Shown in pieces: positions 34,693 to 47,689 of a stretch of DNA of 64,000 bases. A program made the position numbers and the translations under genes. The DNA comes from Davidsoniella eucalypti. Its lineage: Eukaryota > Ascomycota > Sordariomycetes > Microascales > Ceratocystidaceae. Under the pieces are notes generated by a model. That model did no database searches and was not told the origin of the DNA. It saw only the letters and a list, made by a program, of their open reading frames with translations. The stretch's first letter is position 1, and each line of letters begins with the position of its first letter. The DNA lies in NCBI GenBank assembly GCA_004009845.1, contig RMBW01000050.1:62001-126000 (forward strand), read 5' to 3'.

Positions 34693-35653
34693 ATGTCCAA
34701 CCGTGTCCAGAGAGGTCGCGTGACTAAACGCCGCAAAGAGAACCCCGTCAAAGAGACTGGTCACGATAATGTGACAATCAAGAAGATGCAGAGCATTACT
34801 ACACGTCTGGCTGAGATGGCCGAAGAAAAAAGTCTCTTCCCCGCCAGTACAACCTGGCATGATGACGAAACCGCTCTCTTTGAGGGGCTATATCTTCGCC
34901 AGTATCGTCCATTAGTTCCTGCTCGTTGGGACACACAGCTACTAGGAATCCCGGTTCCTGAGGGCACATTTGATCGTAACTTATCTGATAGTGGGCTTTT
35001 CGGCACGCCTTTGATCTATTCAGCGCAAAACCAAGACTTTAAAAGTGAGTTGATCCGCTACATAGTACAATATGAACCACGAACCAATGTATGGATAGCA
35101 TTCTAACAAACAAATACTCACAGGCTCAAAGGCATTTGTTGCTATCATTGATTTGACGGCGCAAATCCGTGCTCTACGCCAGCTGGATAATCGCTCTAGA
35201 ATTCCACACTACCTTAAGTTTGAGATCGAAAAGTACCTTCGTTGGGCGGCCGAAGATGGCGACTACTGGGGGAGCATTGCGGTACCTAACATATTCTGTG
35301 AAATCGTGGACACAACGATGGGTAGCAAGGCGATTGCTAAGTATGTGACGGATCGTATGCTTCAGTCAGCCAAGCAACATAGATTCTTTTGGAGAGGTTG
35401 TACGTCTATCAACGAAGAAGACCGGACAGTGACAGCAGATTGCCCGGTGGTATTTGGACTCTTCATCCTCAACCATACCGTTATTGTCTTGACTGTAGAC
35501 CCGAACCGTGGAAAGAACACACCGGTTAGCTACCAGATCGAGATTGACTTTAGTAAGAAAAGTCAAGGCATCTGGAATGCGTTCACTCTCGGCATTACGA
35601 CTTGTCTAGCTCGCGATGGCATGATTCACCGTGATGCCTTCTTTAAGATATAA
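34693..35653 (+). CDS. Hypothetical protein, two exons
   Basis: Not recognised. Exon 1 is 34693-35044 and exon 2 is 35124-35653, joined in frame by a GTGAGT donor and CACAG acceptor (NQDFK|SSKAFVAIID); 293 aa. The N-terminus is basic (MSNRVQRGRVTKRRKENP), a plausible nuclear signal. The rest is a mixed alpha/beta globular sequence with LTAQIRALRQLDNRSRIPHY, YLRWAAEDGDYWGSIAVPN and WRGCTSINEEDRTVTADCPV. There is no transmembrane segment, signal peptide, zinc-ligand cluster or nucleotide-binding loop. Codon use is like its neighbours. The unbroken frame across a canonical intron supports a real gene. Confidence 0.72.
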
Positions 35654-36605
35654 CTAAGTAGGTGAGGGTATGAGTCTGGTATGATATTATAGTTTTCTTC
35701 GCCAATGTACACGTTGTAGATTTGCCTTGGTATATTTCGTAATTTGCGACGCATTAGAGATGATTCCTAGTAGTAATCTATAGTTTGAGTTATTTTATGG
35801 GAACACATATTTCTTCTCAGCAACGGTGTGACATACAGCGAATGGTGACGATGATCCTCCCTTAATAATTAACATTAACTGGTTAGCGAATCTGTGGCAA
35901 GGACATCTCGCTATCACTTAACCTCAAGCTCGTGTTGTACAGGGCCATTGCCCTGAGATCAGATCTTGGTGCTGACACTCGCCACCAGCCGATAACAGCT
36001 GGTCATATGAGCTAAGAGCTTCTTTCAGGTTCGCAAAACACCAAAGCCGAACCAGATACATGTATTTTTTATTTTCCCTTCCATTCTCATCGATACATGT
36101 CGTCGCCCGACTAACATAATTGAAGTAATTCCATATATCGTCCCAAATCCATCTTTGTTTGGTCTCATCATTCAATGCGTGTCGTGAGACAGCACTACTA
36201 TCCGTACATACAGCTCATACAGATGTACAACTATACAGCTATATTACAGTGCTAAACGCTATAGATTCCTTCCCCTAATATCGATCAGTGCGTCGCTGGC
36301 TGCACTGTAACAATTCTTAGTTGCCGCCTGTCCTGTGTGCCCAAGACTCCATATAGCTGGCCACTAATCCACAGACAGCTATAGATTGTACTGCTAATAA
36401 GCACTATAATTTGTCGAACCTTCGGCTGCCCTCTCTGATAGCCTCCAAGGCCTTTGTTTTTGTTGTTTTTTCCTTCCCTTTTCGATCCCACTAGTTCCTC
36501 GTGATATTCGAACTTCCGCTTGTTCTTGAATGAATTGAACGACTCCAGGCCTCAGGGCCATATTTACTACGAACAATTCCCATCTCTTGATCTCAGATTG
36601 CGACA
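35654..36605. other. Spacer before TSC1, with a possible gene relic
   Basis: 3' flank of the hypothetical gene and promoter of TSC1. On the minus strand, 35924-36175 has an open frame with protein-like composition (KQRWIWDDIWNYFNYVSRA; YMYLVRLWCFANLKEAL) but no early in-frame ATG and no family I recognise. It may be a decayed fragment or chance. Confidence 0.35.
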
Positions 36606-39600
36606 ATGGCTCCCAACGGGTACGTCTTTCACGCCATTTCCATATCCCCTTCTCTACAGTCCGCTTATCCCTTGTAGCGGGCCACTTCGCAATTTGTAAC
36701 TGTATATGTACATACATATACTGCATGGTTCACGGCAGATTTGCGATTGCTTGCAGCTGAGCCGTCTGGCCGCCGAGCGAATCATCTGCGCTTGTGTCCA
36801 TGCTATGCACGTCTACTCACGCTTAATATCTGGTTATCCCATTCCGTTGAACTAACAGCTACGCTACGCTATGTTACCGTTAACTGTTTATACCTTCGTG
36901 CCATGACGCAAGGCGCTAACAGCTGCCATTCCAGATCGTTCAAGGAGCTGTGCCAGGCTCTGAATGCCTTCATCGTCAACCCCGCCTTGCCCTTCCCCGA
37001 CGACCTCAACGCCGTATTCGACGCCTTCTGTCTAAAACATGATAAATACGAACCCAACGATGCTGACCGGATCCATGCAGAGCTGCAGTCCATATGGGAC
37101 AAGCACGTCGTTCATGAACCCGAACGCTATACTGCCTTCGTCGCCATCTTCGGCCGTCTCTTCAAGATCCTACACACCACCGATCGCATCTTCCACTGGT
37201 GGGACATGATCCTAGAGTTCATGGGCGCCCAGCTAGTCAAGGACAAGACACTACAGACCGAAACTTATCAAGCGCTGCTTCACTTGCTGGTCATCGAGAC
37301 TGAAAATAGCGATGCCACCGCAGACAATGAGGCACCAATTGAGCGGCCATTCCTCGACAGATTGCTGCTCACTTGGCTGGACGAGAATATCAAATACATC
37401 GATGATCCCTATCAGAAGCTCGAGAAGCAGCAACGCTCTGCGCTTGTATCATTTGGCAAGCGACACCCTAAAGAATTCATGGCAGCTCTTGACAAGTACT
37501 TTGTGAAATCTGAATATCGCCGCAAGTGTCTCATCATCCTCAGTGATCTCGTCCAAATGCAACCGCCACATCTTCATGTCGCTCTGCAGACGCCGCTGTT
37601 CGAAAACTTGCTCAGGTCACTCGAAAACGATACATCCAATACCATCATCAACCTTGCCCTAACCGTTTTGACCATGCTGCTTCCAAACATGCCCACGGCA
37701 CTCGTCCCTCATCTTCCAGCACTGTTCAATGTTTATGCGCGCCTTATATTCTGGGGTCGCAACAGAACAGATACAGGCGACTCTGCTATCAATGATTCCA
37801 TTTCCGATCTGCCATTATCCAACATCACCAGCAATGGAAATTGGGACATGTGTGTCTTCAATCCAGATCGAGATAGTAGTGACATCCCCCAGTTACGCAA
37901 CTTCTTCACCATTCTTTATGGGCTATATCCGATAAACTTCATGGATTATATCCGGAAGCCTCAGCGGTATCTTCGCCATGCCAATGCTCCTAGTGCTCAC
38001 TCTGTTGAAGTTCAGCCTACAGAAATCAGACAGCTTTCAGAACGTTTTTGTAGTACACATGTTCTACATCCTAATTTCTATAGTCTGACTATCGAATCTG
38101 AAAAGACTGATTTTAGTCGGTGGATATCTAGCGAAGCCTCAGAGCTCGTTGCTGATAGTCTGAGCCTGAGTACTCTCTCAGTCTCAAGCTCTTTTGACAC
38201 TACAGACATGCCTCCTATAAACACATCCTCTACACTTGTACCACCTTCAACTTCTTCAGGCCATGTCCTGGACACGGAAAAATCATCATCATCACAACAA
38301 TATATCGATATACCATGTGATGCTTTGCTCAGCGGGACTCTAGAGCGTGAAAGCGATGTTGCCCCTGAGCCCGTTAGTACCACCAATAACGACTCTCAAG
38401 TCAGCACACCCGATGGACCAGAAACTCATGATACCGAGAACGAGAACCTCATTCCAGTTCATAATGGGCCTAACCTACCGTCCATGGCCCGGCCTCCACC
38501 AACGGTCATCACGTGTGTGCAACATCACGAGGGTGAGAGGACCTCACTTGATCTCGAAACCCAAATTTTGGCGCTTCAAAATGAGTTGCGCTTCGAAAAG
38601 TATCTCAAGCAGCAACACGCTGCTCATATTGGCGTGCTACGTCGCAGGTTGCATCAACAGGCAGCATCCGAAGCTGAGACACAAAATCTTCTCATGATGA
38701 ACCGCAACTATAAACTTCGATGTGAAGAAGCCATCAATTCTGAGACTACTGCTAAAAAGGATAACGAGAGAGGTCGTGGTCTTGCTATGAAACGAGAAAC
38801 GGAAATGATGGCCAAAAACAGAGTGCTTCGGGAAGATATCAAGGGCCGCAAAATGGAAATTGAGACTCTCAGGAAAGACGTCGAGGTCTACAAAGCAGAA
38901 GCAGACCGTCTCACCAAGCTCATGTGTGTGTTGGAGGAACGTGAGCTAGCACATAAGCAAACTCAGCAGGACATGGAAATGACCGACCATGAAATCAAGC
39001 GACTAAAGGAGGAAGTCTCACGTCTTGGCCATTCCCCATTAGACGAGAGCGGCCGTGATGCAGAGTTGCAAGCAGCACTTACTGCGCGTAACGAAGCAGA
39101 GGCTCGCGAAGAAGGCTATCGTTTGGAGTTAGAAGGCTGCCATCACGATCTTGAACAGCTCCAGCACACAACAGACGCCCATATTCTGGCCCTTAAAACC
39201 CGTCTATCCAATAGCAGAACCTCTAGCAAGAACAGCAAGTCGGTGGATGATACCGCAGCTAAGGAAGCTATGGCCAGTGTTCTCGCAGGATCAAGAGCCA
39301 AGCAGCTCGACCTTCAGAAACAATATAATGTTCTTGTCTTGAAGTATACTGCGCTACAGTCCGCTATATACGATACACCACGACCAGCGCCTGTTCCCAT
39401 AACGCCCAAAGCAACTACTTCACGCTCGGATCATTCGGAGGAGGACGGTGATATTGCCCCCCTCTCGGCCATCAGTCGCACAAGCAGTGATCTCCTCTCT
39501 CCGACGCAATCGTATTACTCACCCAGTCTGCGCGGAACTCCCGGTCCTCGCCCTTTACAGAGGGTCTTTTCAAATCCCGATCTTTCTGATACCGTCAGTA

Positions 39601-39980
39601 TCGGCAGTAGTCGTAGCCCTCAGTTGCAACACTCCCAGATCTCCTCTGTGAGCAGTACAACGCCTCAAGGACTCCCGTATCCACTTCCACCACGAACGGC
39701 GGATAGCTTCAGACATTTTGGAGAAAGCAGTTCCCTAAGCATAGTGACGACAAACTCGGTCATGTTTTCGGGAACTGGTACTGGTGAGAGCGGAGTCCCA
39801 GAATCGCCGCAAACGCAGGCTTTAAGATATCATGGACGCGGAGGGGCACAGAACAAGATCCGCAAGGAAGATAAGCTGCAAGGCAAAAAAGATGAGGGTG
39901 GTGGCGGTGCCGGAGGCAGTAGCAGTAGCAAAAAAGAAAGAAAGGGAGGAGGTTTCCGCGGTATCAGAGGCCTTATCTAG
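36606..39980 (+). CDS. TSC1: TSC1/hamartin homologue
   Basis: Exon 1 is 36606-36619 (MAPN plus two bases), then a 315-nt intron with GTACGT donor and GCTAAC branch before CCAG at 36934, then one long exon 36935-39980; 1019 aa. The splice gives MAPNGSFKELCQALNAF, the expected start of the hamartin helical domain. That domain spans about 5-350 (FPDDLNAVFDAFCLKHDKYE; RIFHWWDMILEFMGAQLV; LPALFNVYARLIFWGRNR). A Ser/Thr-rich region about 440-590 follows, then a long coiled coil about 595-860 (LALQNELRFEKYLKQQHAA; RVLREDIKGRKMEIETLRK) and a basic Gly-rich tail. TSC1 stabilises TSC2, the GAP that switches off Rheb and so restrains TORC1. An unspliced alternative would start at ATG 36903. Confidence 0.88.
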
Positions 39981-42900
39981 AAGAGAGACATGGATTATCG
40001 CCGAAAGAATCGAACGAAGAAGGGTCACGAAAAGATGATAAGATCCTACCATGAGATAGACGATATGAACGACATCCATCACGATATATCATGGAATGTA
40101 CAATATACTTTTTTTATACTTATAACAACCTGCGTCAAGCATGTTCATGGACATTATGACCGGAAAGATAACCATAAATTACAGTCACTATACTACGAAA
40201 TGTACTAGAACCAGTCTGTTTAAACTTAATTTGTACCGTTCTATGCTGTTGCATTCCTCGGTTCATGCATTGTCCCTTCTTTTTAGTTTATATACCTAAC
40301 CAACACATCAAACCACCATAGTGCGTTGCCCTCTTTTTATTCGTAACTGTCATTCTCGAAATTCCATGAATTTAAACCGCATATGCTCAAGGGATATACA
40401 AAATATAAAGTTTACAGTTGAGAATCCAAAAAAAAAAATTAAAAAATTAAAAATTAAAAAAAAATTAAAAAAAAAAAAAGGTTAGAGTGTGTAGTTCACA
40501 AGGGAAAGAACCACTTTGTTTTCAGTATTGTTTTGTTTTATTGTATTATTTTTTTGGATCAGGAATATCCCTTGAATTAAGTCTTGTTGTAAGATCATGA
40601 TATACAGTATATATCAGCCCATCATATCCGGCCACATGTATATTTAAACAATGGTTATATGGACGTCATGTAAATACATTGGTACTAGCACATACAGGTC
40701 AATCGTATTTCAAACTTGGTATGCAGTGACATTGTTTGACGTGTTCTACCTCAATTCCTAAACTGGTGCCAAATGCGTATCACGGCAGACAAACGAAATG
40801 ACGTGCTTCTCAAGTAACGCAAGCAGAAAAAGAAAACAAGAGCAACTAGACTTGGGCTATTGCGAGCTCTTAGAAAAGGAAACTCTCAAGGACTCCATTG
40901 CAGCTCTTCATGCTAATTATAATCGAGGTTAGATTCATATTCTATCTGGATATTCCCTTGAAGAAGGCCACTAACTCGGCGAATAATTAGCGACTCATGG
41001 CAGTATCTCTTACTAACTGTTTGCTATATGTTTGCTCAACTGTAACAAGGCTCCTTTAGTGAATACAAAGAGTAGCAAGTACTAGGATGACTGGTCTTGA
41101 TATTCAAGTTCTCTCGTCAATATCAATACAACTAGATATTGTTCCAAGAAATCCAAGTCTTTGCTGTCAACCGACCAATTGTCTGACATGTAACAGGTGG
41201 TTTGTCTTTGTTCTTCTTTTTCCAAAGGAGACAACATATGAACCAAATTTCCTATGTTTCGTGTAAGAAAAGAGAGAAAACTATGAATCAAATCTTCTTT
41301 CTCTCTACCCTAAGTGACGAGGAGGACCGACTAATATCATCGAATTCATATATCAAGCGACTGAATGTCATCAACATCATGAGTTGAGCTAGGGCCGAAT
41401 TCAATAACCCTATATGATAAGTTAGGGTTTGGTAAACTAAAGAAACCGGAGAAAAAGGGGGGCCCTAGAAATAAGAAGTAAACGAAAGTGTCTAAAGTTC
41501 TCTGACAACGGAGTTCCTTGGCAAATTTTGCTATTTCAACATTGTTCGCCAAGATTTCTTTGGTCATTAGCTGAAGAAATGGAAATAAAATGAAGTTTAG
41601 TCTAGACCTTGGAGTGGCAGAATAAATATACTGGTACATTATATTATGTACTATGAAAATCAAACATAATCAAGTCGGCAAGCGTTGGCGGTTAGTGTGA
41701 CCTACGCAAGAATATGGAACCGCAAGGGTTACGATTACCTAACCCCCCAGTTTATTTCGTTCCCTTACTCAGGAGATCACAGCATCTTATATTGTGTTAT
41801 GTCAATAGTAAGCTAGAACAATCAAGTCAGAAAAGAAGGGGTGGCATTCGTTTCAGAAAGCCTCCCATAGATTGTACCGTCCAAGCAACATGATATCAAC
41901 GGATGAAGACGTTCTCTAGATGCGGCTCTGCCTCGCTGAAAAAAAAAAAAAAAAAAAAAAAGACTTGACATTTACACTGACAGACTGCTAGCTTTGGTTC
42001 ATTCAATTATCGTGCTTTACAACTGAGCTGCTACGCTTCGGCGGACCGGGAATCGCTGAGACATTTGATCATCCAATCCAAAGCCAAGGGGGCATCAGGC
42101 TTCATGTTAGGCCATTGACTATTGGATAACCCCTGCATAACGCCCTTACAAACAAAACGCCACTATAAAAGCACCGATCGCAAGGTCAAGCAAGCAGCCA
42201 TTTTGATTCTATAGAAAGAAATAGGAAAGCCTGGGGCCATCTGCTGTTCCATCCTCTTCTTTGTCTGCTGTCGAGACATGTTCTCCGTGCTGTCCTGTAG
42301 ACTGACTATTCGTTCGGCCAAACAATGGACTTTAGAATGAACTATGCTTCTATTTGTTTCTCGGAAACTCAGCACGTTTGAGTGAGAAGAGGGAGAAAGA
42401 AAGACAAATAAAATAAAGCCCCTAGCGCGCTTTACTGGAAAAAGGAAGACCAGACCAAGTTTATGACATAACGCATATCAGTCTAACACGGGTCAGCTCT
42501 GGATATTTTTGCCGGTGTTTCTCTTTGTAACGTAACCTAGGAGATTTGCCACGAATTGTTTATGCCTGGCTTCTTTTTTATCTGTACTTTTGTTTATCTT
42601 TTTCTTTTTCATTTATCGTGAAAAAAGATAGCGTTCCCCTCATAAATATTAGTAAATAAACAAGATATTGGGGAAATATTACTAATATGCTGGCTGGTAT
42701 GCGCTAGGATCGCTGAGGCAATTGCTAAGTCAAGTAGTTTGGAAATCTTTTCTCTTTTTTCCATCATCTTTTTATAGAAACAAACGTAAAGAAGCTCCGC
42801 TTTCAGTGCTGTGTTCTAGCACATGCAGATGTGATGCCAACCTTATAAATCGCGGTCTAGGTTTTTATTTTTTTTTATTTTTACGAGAACCAAAAGCCAG

Positions 42901-44665
42901 TAGCCTGTAGATAGGAGAAAGTCGAGAACACAGGTGACAAGAGAAGAAAGAACCGCCGACGATCGATATGCGTATATATTTCACGGTATTCGTCGCATTT
43001 ATTTAGCCCTCCGAAACAAGGGAAGGAGTCCAGCAAGAACCTCAAATAGGCTATAAAATGTAGAAATAGCAAAATCATAGGACGAAAATATGGCACATGA
43101 AGTACGATAAAACACAGCCTTGCGATGTCGTTTCTAAAGGAAGATCGGCAGTGGAAGTCTCATGGCGGCCTCCTAGACTCGGGCTTGTGACGTCTGTGTT
43201 TTCAGCATTAGACTCTATTCCACTTGGCTACAGTTGTACATGCTCGTCTTGAGCTTTGGAAGCTGTCGTGAGCTATTGTTGTCGTGACAGAAAACAACAT
43301 GAGTTTATTCTTAAAGCTGTGAAATGTGGGGCCCATGGGAAGAAGATAAGCTTCTATAGCGGATTTATTAGCACAATCGCTCCAGAGTTAGAGTTGATCT
43401 TCCTACTTGAGGCGCAGTCGGGTTGTTTTATTCAACATTTGCCTTTATTTCTTGGACTTCCCCGCTGGCTTCTTGGCAACCGATGGGTCCGATAGCATAA
43501 GCCAGGGGATGGAAGATTAGGTTACTTGCCTTGCTACATAGATAGTACGTTTAGGTGTAGTATAGCTCGGGAACTACGGCTTTGAACTTGTGACCTGAAG
43601 AGGCTTTCAAATGACAAAAGAAGTTGGAATTGCCGACGTGAGGCGAGTATCTGTATATCAACAAATGGCGAACATTGGTATAATAATAGAATTTTACTGA
43701 CCAGCCTTGTGGGAGACCCCGATCAGATCAGTCGCCTACAGCACAAGTGACCCTTTGTTCTACTGAAATTGGCACTATTATCGAGATACAACGAAGGGGA
43801 TAAGATCACAGGAACGGACATTACTACGACTCTAGACAGCGGCTTAGTCCATGCCTGTAAGTTCCAGAACACCATCGGCTTTACTTTGGGTGTTTGTCAT
43901 CTCTTTCTCTCTCCTGGTCATCGGGCTAGCTGGCGGACCATAGCTGTATTATTTTGATATTGATGCACTAGATGCTTTATTCTACCCCGGTCTTCTGATA
44001 TTTGACAGTTACAGTAGAGCAAGTGCTTTATCGTAGCATCTCGCCCGTATTGCCCAAATACAAATTTGCCAGTAAGATTAGACATGTAAGCGGCTGGTTG
44101 TCGCCGTAACAGAAAGCAAGCGGGTTTTGTAGGGTTGGTTTGTTTACTTTGGAGCAAGAAGCAGAGCAAGAAAGAAGAAAGGGACTCAGGCTCTCGTATT
44201 CATGTCTAAGGTAGGTCATATGGGTGGGATGGAGTCCCTGTTCCCGGGGCTTCTACTGGCTCCCCTTTTCATGCTATTCGTATGCACGTTTATACACCTG
44301 CAGCTCCGACTGCAAGGCCGAAAAACGAAGAGGGAGGACGAAGAAATACCAAGTTCCAGAACAGAGAGCCACTAATGCAGGTCCAAGAGTAACAGGAGTA
44401 CAAAGGCACTAGACGTGAGACACTGGCGCCGACAAAGCCTCAGCTGTTCCGAATCTCTAAACCACCCTATAATCATAGGGGACTGTTAGGGTTTGGCGAG
44501 AACGGCCAAACCGACAGTGTGTACGGTGTACCACGGAAGAAAATGCGGTTGTTTGTTTTTGTTTGAAGCATCAACAAACCGAGGAAAACAGACTAGACTA
44601 AATTTTGCATTTTGCATCTTTGACCACATCAAGCATTGCAACACGACTAGAGGCCCGTTCACAAA

Positions 44666-44698
<33 letters not shown>

Positions 44699-45307
44699 AG
44701 AAAGAAAAAAAGAACAGGCGGTAGGGACCAAAATAACGCAGACACCAACCAATGAATGGGGTTGAATGGGGCCTTGTCGCTTTTCGCCTTCGCCACACTC
44801 AGCCTAGACTGGCGCCGGGTTTTGCTGCAGAAGCAATTGCAAGTAAATCGACCGAAAAAAAGGGAACAGCGAAAGTGGCAACACCGATTAAATCAATAAA
44901 TCATGGACGGTTCCTGGACTAGGGTCCTTCCTCCAGAGTCCCAACGTAACCTCAGTAGTCTTTTTATTCAACTAGACCTAAAAGGCGACTAAATCTGCTA
45001 AACGCATATAAAGACCTGCCGTTCGTCCTGGGGCCCATGGCTTCTATCCTTTCTTTCGATTCTCCCCTTCATCCTCACCTTCGCTTAGGCTTCATCTTGC
45101 TGTGTTCTTTTATTTCTTTTATCCATTGCACACTCACTGTCCTTATAGTACCTGTTACTAAGTCCCTCGCTTCTTTCTTTTCTTTTGCTATATATTGGCT
45201 GTCCAATCCTCTTTCTTGTCCTGCTTTTACTTCTCTTCGCATTCACTCTCTCAGCACACAACCGGAATATCCTTTAACCCCCCCCACACATCTCTTAATC
45301 TATCAAA
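39981..45307. other. Largest gene-poor stretch (5.3 kb)
   Basis: No ORF with family motifs or convincing splice-linked exons. It contains an A/T low-complexity block at about 40429-40482, A-homopolymers at 41939-41961 and 44663-44688, and two copies of GTTAGGGTTTGG (near 41420 and 44487). The last 500 bases (CT-rich, then a C-run before ATG 45308) are the glucanase promoter and leader. A non-coding RNA or fast-evolving gene cannot be excluded. Confidence 0.4.
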
Positions 45308-46853
45308 ATGCGTGCCTCCGTTGCTGCTGCCGCTACTCTGGTCTCCGTCGCCTCGGCTCACACCGGCTTCAACTACGCCTCCACCAACGGTGATGGCTCC
45401 GGCGTGACCCAGGCCAACTTCGAGGCCTCCTTCACTGCTTCCCAGGCTCTGCCCGGCACGGACGGCAAGTTCAACTCTGCCCGTCTGTACACCATGATCC
45501 AGGGTTCCACCACCTCCGATGTCATCAGCGCTATCCCCGCTGCCATCAGCACCAACACCACCCTGCTGCTCGGTCTGTGGGCTTCTGCCGGCGATGCCTT
45601 GTTCGAGCATGAGCTGACTGCCCTCAAGTCCGCCATCGAGACCTACGGTGACAAGCTCAAGGATGTCGTTGTCGGTATCTCCGTCGGTTCCGAGGATCTG
45701 TACCGCATCACTCCTACTTCTCAGGCTAGCAGCCCCAACCCCGGTGCTCAGCCCGACACCATCGTCAGCTACATCTCCAAGGTCCGTGATCTGATCAAAG
45801 GCACTGCGCTGTCCGACGTCAAGCTGGGCCACGTCGACACCTGGACTGCCTGGACCAACTCCTCCAACAACGCCGTCATTGAGGCCGTTGACTGGCTAGG
45901 TATGTATATCTCTATCTCTCCACAGTACTTTGACGAAACATCTAACCCTTTTCCACAGGCTTCGACGGTTACCCTTACTTCCAGGACGCTGATGACAACG
46001 AGGTCTCCAACGGCAAGGCTCTGTTCGACGAGTCTGTCCAGAAGACCAAGGCTGCTGCCGCTGGCAAGGAGGTCTGGATCACCGAGACTGGCTGGCCCGT
46101 TAGCGGCTCTACCTACAACAAGGCCGTTGCCTCCGCCGACGCCGCCGAGATCTACTGGCAGACTGTTGGTTGCTCCATCTTCGATGTCGACCACGTCTGG
46201 TGGTACATCCTGGCCGACGCTGGCGCCAACCCCGAGTTCGGTATTGTCAAGTCCCTGGACTCTCAGCCTTACTACAACCTGACCTGCTCTGCTAAGTAAG
46301 TTTTCCACGCCTCCGTTCTCTTATTACGCCATTCAACTGTCTAACACTGACATCTAGGTCCAGCTCTTCTTCCTCCGCTTCCGGCACCGCCACCGGTTCT
46401 GGTTCTGGCTCCGCCACCGCCACTGGCTCTTCTGGTACTACTTCCTCCCTGGACTTAACCGACTCTATCACTCCCTCTGGATCCAAAAAGTCTTCTGTGA
46501 CTGCTCCCGTGGCCCCCATTGTTACCGTTTCTGGTACAGTGATCTCCACCGCGACGGCAACTGACTGCGATTCTACTTTCTCCTCCCTGGATCCTCCTTC
46601 CTCTACCATGCCCGGCGTGGCTCCTGGATCCCATTCGTATTCTAACTCTACTTCTTCCTCAGACTCTGCCTCAGCTACCGGTACCTTCATCAACGGCACC
46701 GGCTCTTCCGGTTCCAACTCCGGCTCCGGCTCCAGCTCCAGCGGCAACTCTTCTTCCTCAACCACGTCGGTTGCTACCACCAGCGATGCCGGCCGCCTGA
46801 TCTCCTTCGGCGCTACCGTCGTCGCCCTGGCCGCTGCTGTCGCCATGATCTAA
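45308..46853 (+). CDS. GPI-anchored GH17 endo-beta-1,3-glucanase (EglC-like)
   Basis: Exons 45308-45899, 45959-46295 and 46358-46853 (474 aa). Signal peptide MRASVAAAATLVSVASA, then HTGFNYAS, the start of the GH17 barrel. The proton donor is Glu129 in VGISVGSEDLYR and the nucleophile Glu240 in VWITETGWPVSG. From about 310 the sequence is a Ser/Thr/Gly linker (GSGSGSATATGSSGTTSS), ending in a hydrophobic tail (LISFGATVVALAAAVAMI) typical of GPI attachment. The family remodels beta-1,3-glucan in the fungal cell wall. The introns fall at GLY codon 198 and at the start of the linker. Codon use is strongly C-ending, consistent with high expression. Substrate preference within the EglC group is not certain. 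Confidence 0.93.
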
Positions 46854-47689
46854 AGATAATAGAGATTCGACAATGATGTCGCAGGATATCACCTCAGCAA
46901 TAAATCTCTTTGTCAGCCCTCTCGATCAACCGAATCCAATAAAACCTGTTCATAGCTGGTCGAGTACGGCGTCATACTCTTTTCTTTCTCATATCATACT
47001 ATTTCGTTGTAATTAATACTTTGGACTCCCAGCTATGGCAATGGAGAGCGGCGTTATCTTTCTTTTCATCTAGCCTTCTATTTCCCTCAATTCTCACTCT
47101 ATTATATTTGGGAATTGTTTTTTTCTTCTTTTTACTTTTACCCTTCAAAGACTTTAGATTATCGGCACAGCTTATAAATACTGCAAGCCGCAGAGTTCCT
47201 GTCATGAATGAATATCTTGCAAGACACAGAACATGTCAATAGACGCCTTTTTATTCAACCTCCAAAATCACAATGTCGTGAGAACTGTAATGGTCATGTA
47301 TGAGATTATGATTATATTAGTGAAATTACGTGCTCTACGATTTGTTGTTGTTTGCTTCTAGTTGTGGCTGTGCAGTTATCTTAAATTAGCCTTGTGACGT
47401 TTTACCTTTTTTTCAAGTCTAATTTCTCGCTAGGGACTTGTAAATCCATTGATAAGCCCAATGCGGTATAACGTGACATGTGACAATGAACTATTGGAAA
47501 ATTTATTTTATTTACCATCATTCCAATCAGACAAAATAGTATCTATCCGGATGTACAAAATATCATTCATGAAGACAAGTAGTACAGAGTTCTCATTTAG
47601 CTGTCGAGTAACCGTAATATCCGTAAAGAGAGTCATTAGTAAGCAATTAGTAACGCACAATCGAATCGCACAAAAAAACAAAACATAAG
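46854..47689. other. Spacer downstream of the glucanase
   Basis: 3' UTR of the GH17 gene followed by AT-rich sequence up to the GH5 relic. No ORF supported. Confidence 0.45.

Noticed and set aside
36741..36934. In-frame upstream extension of TSC1
   Set aside because: It reads through the intron; the spliced start MAPNGSFKEL fits the hamartin family and has good splice and branch sites.
41939..41961. Poly(A) run as the tail of a SINE or processed pseudogene
   Set aside because: I found no flanking duplication and no recognisable body upstream; the same holds for 44663-44688 and 25209-25234.
45251..46846. Three long minus-strand open frames opposite the GH17 glucanase
   Set aside because: They mirror the C-ending codons and the Ser/Gly-rich linker of EglC; their sequences are repetitive and motif-free.
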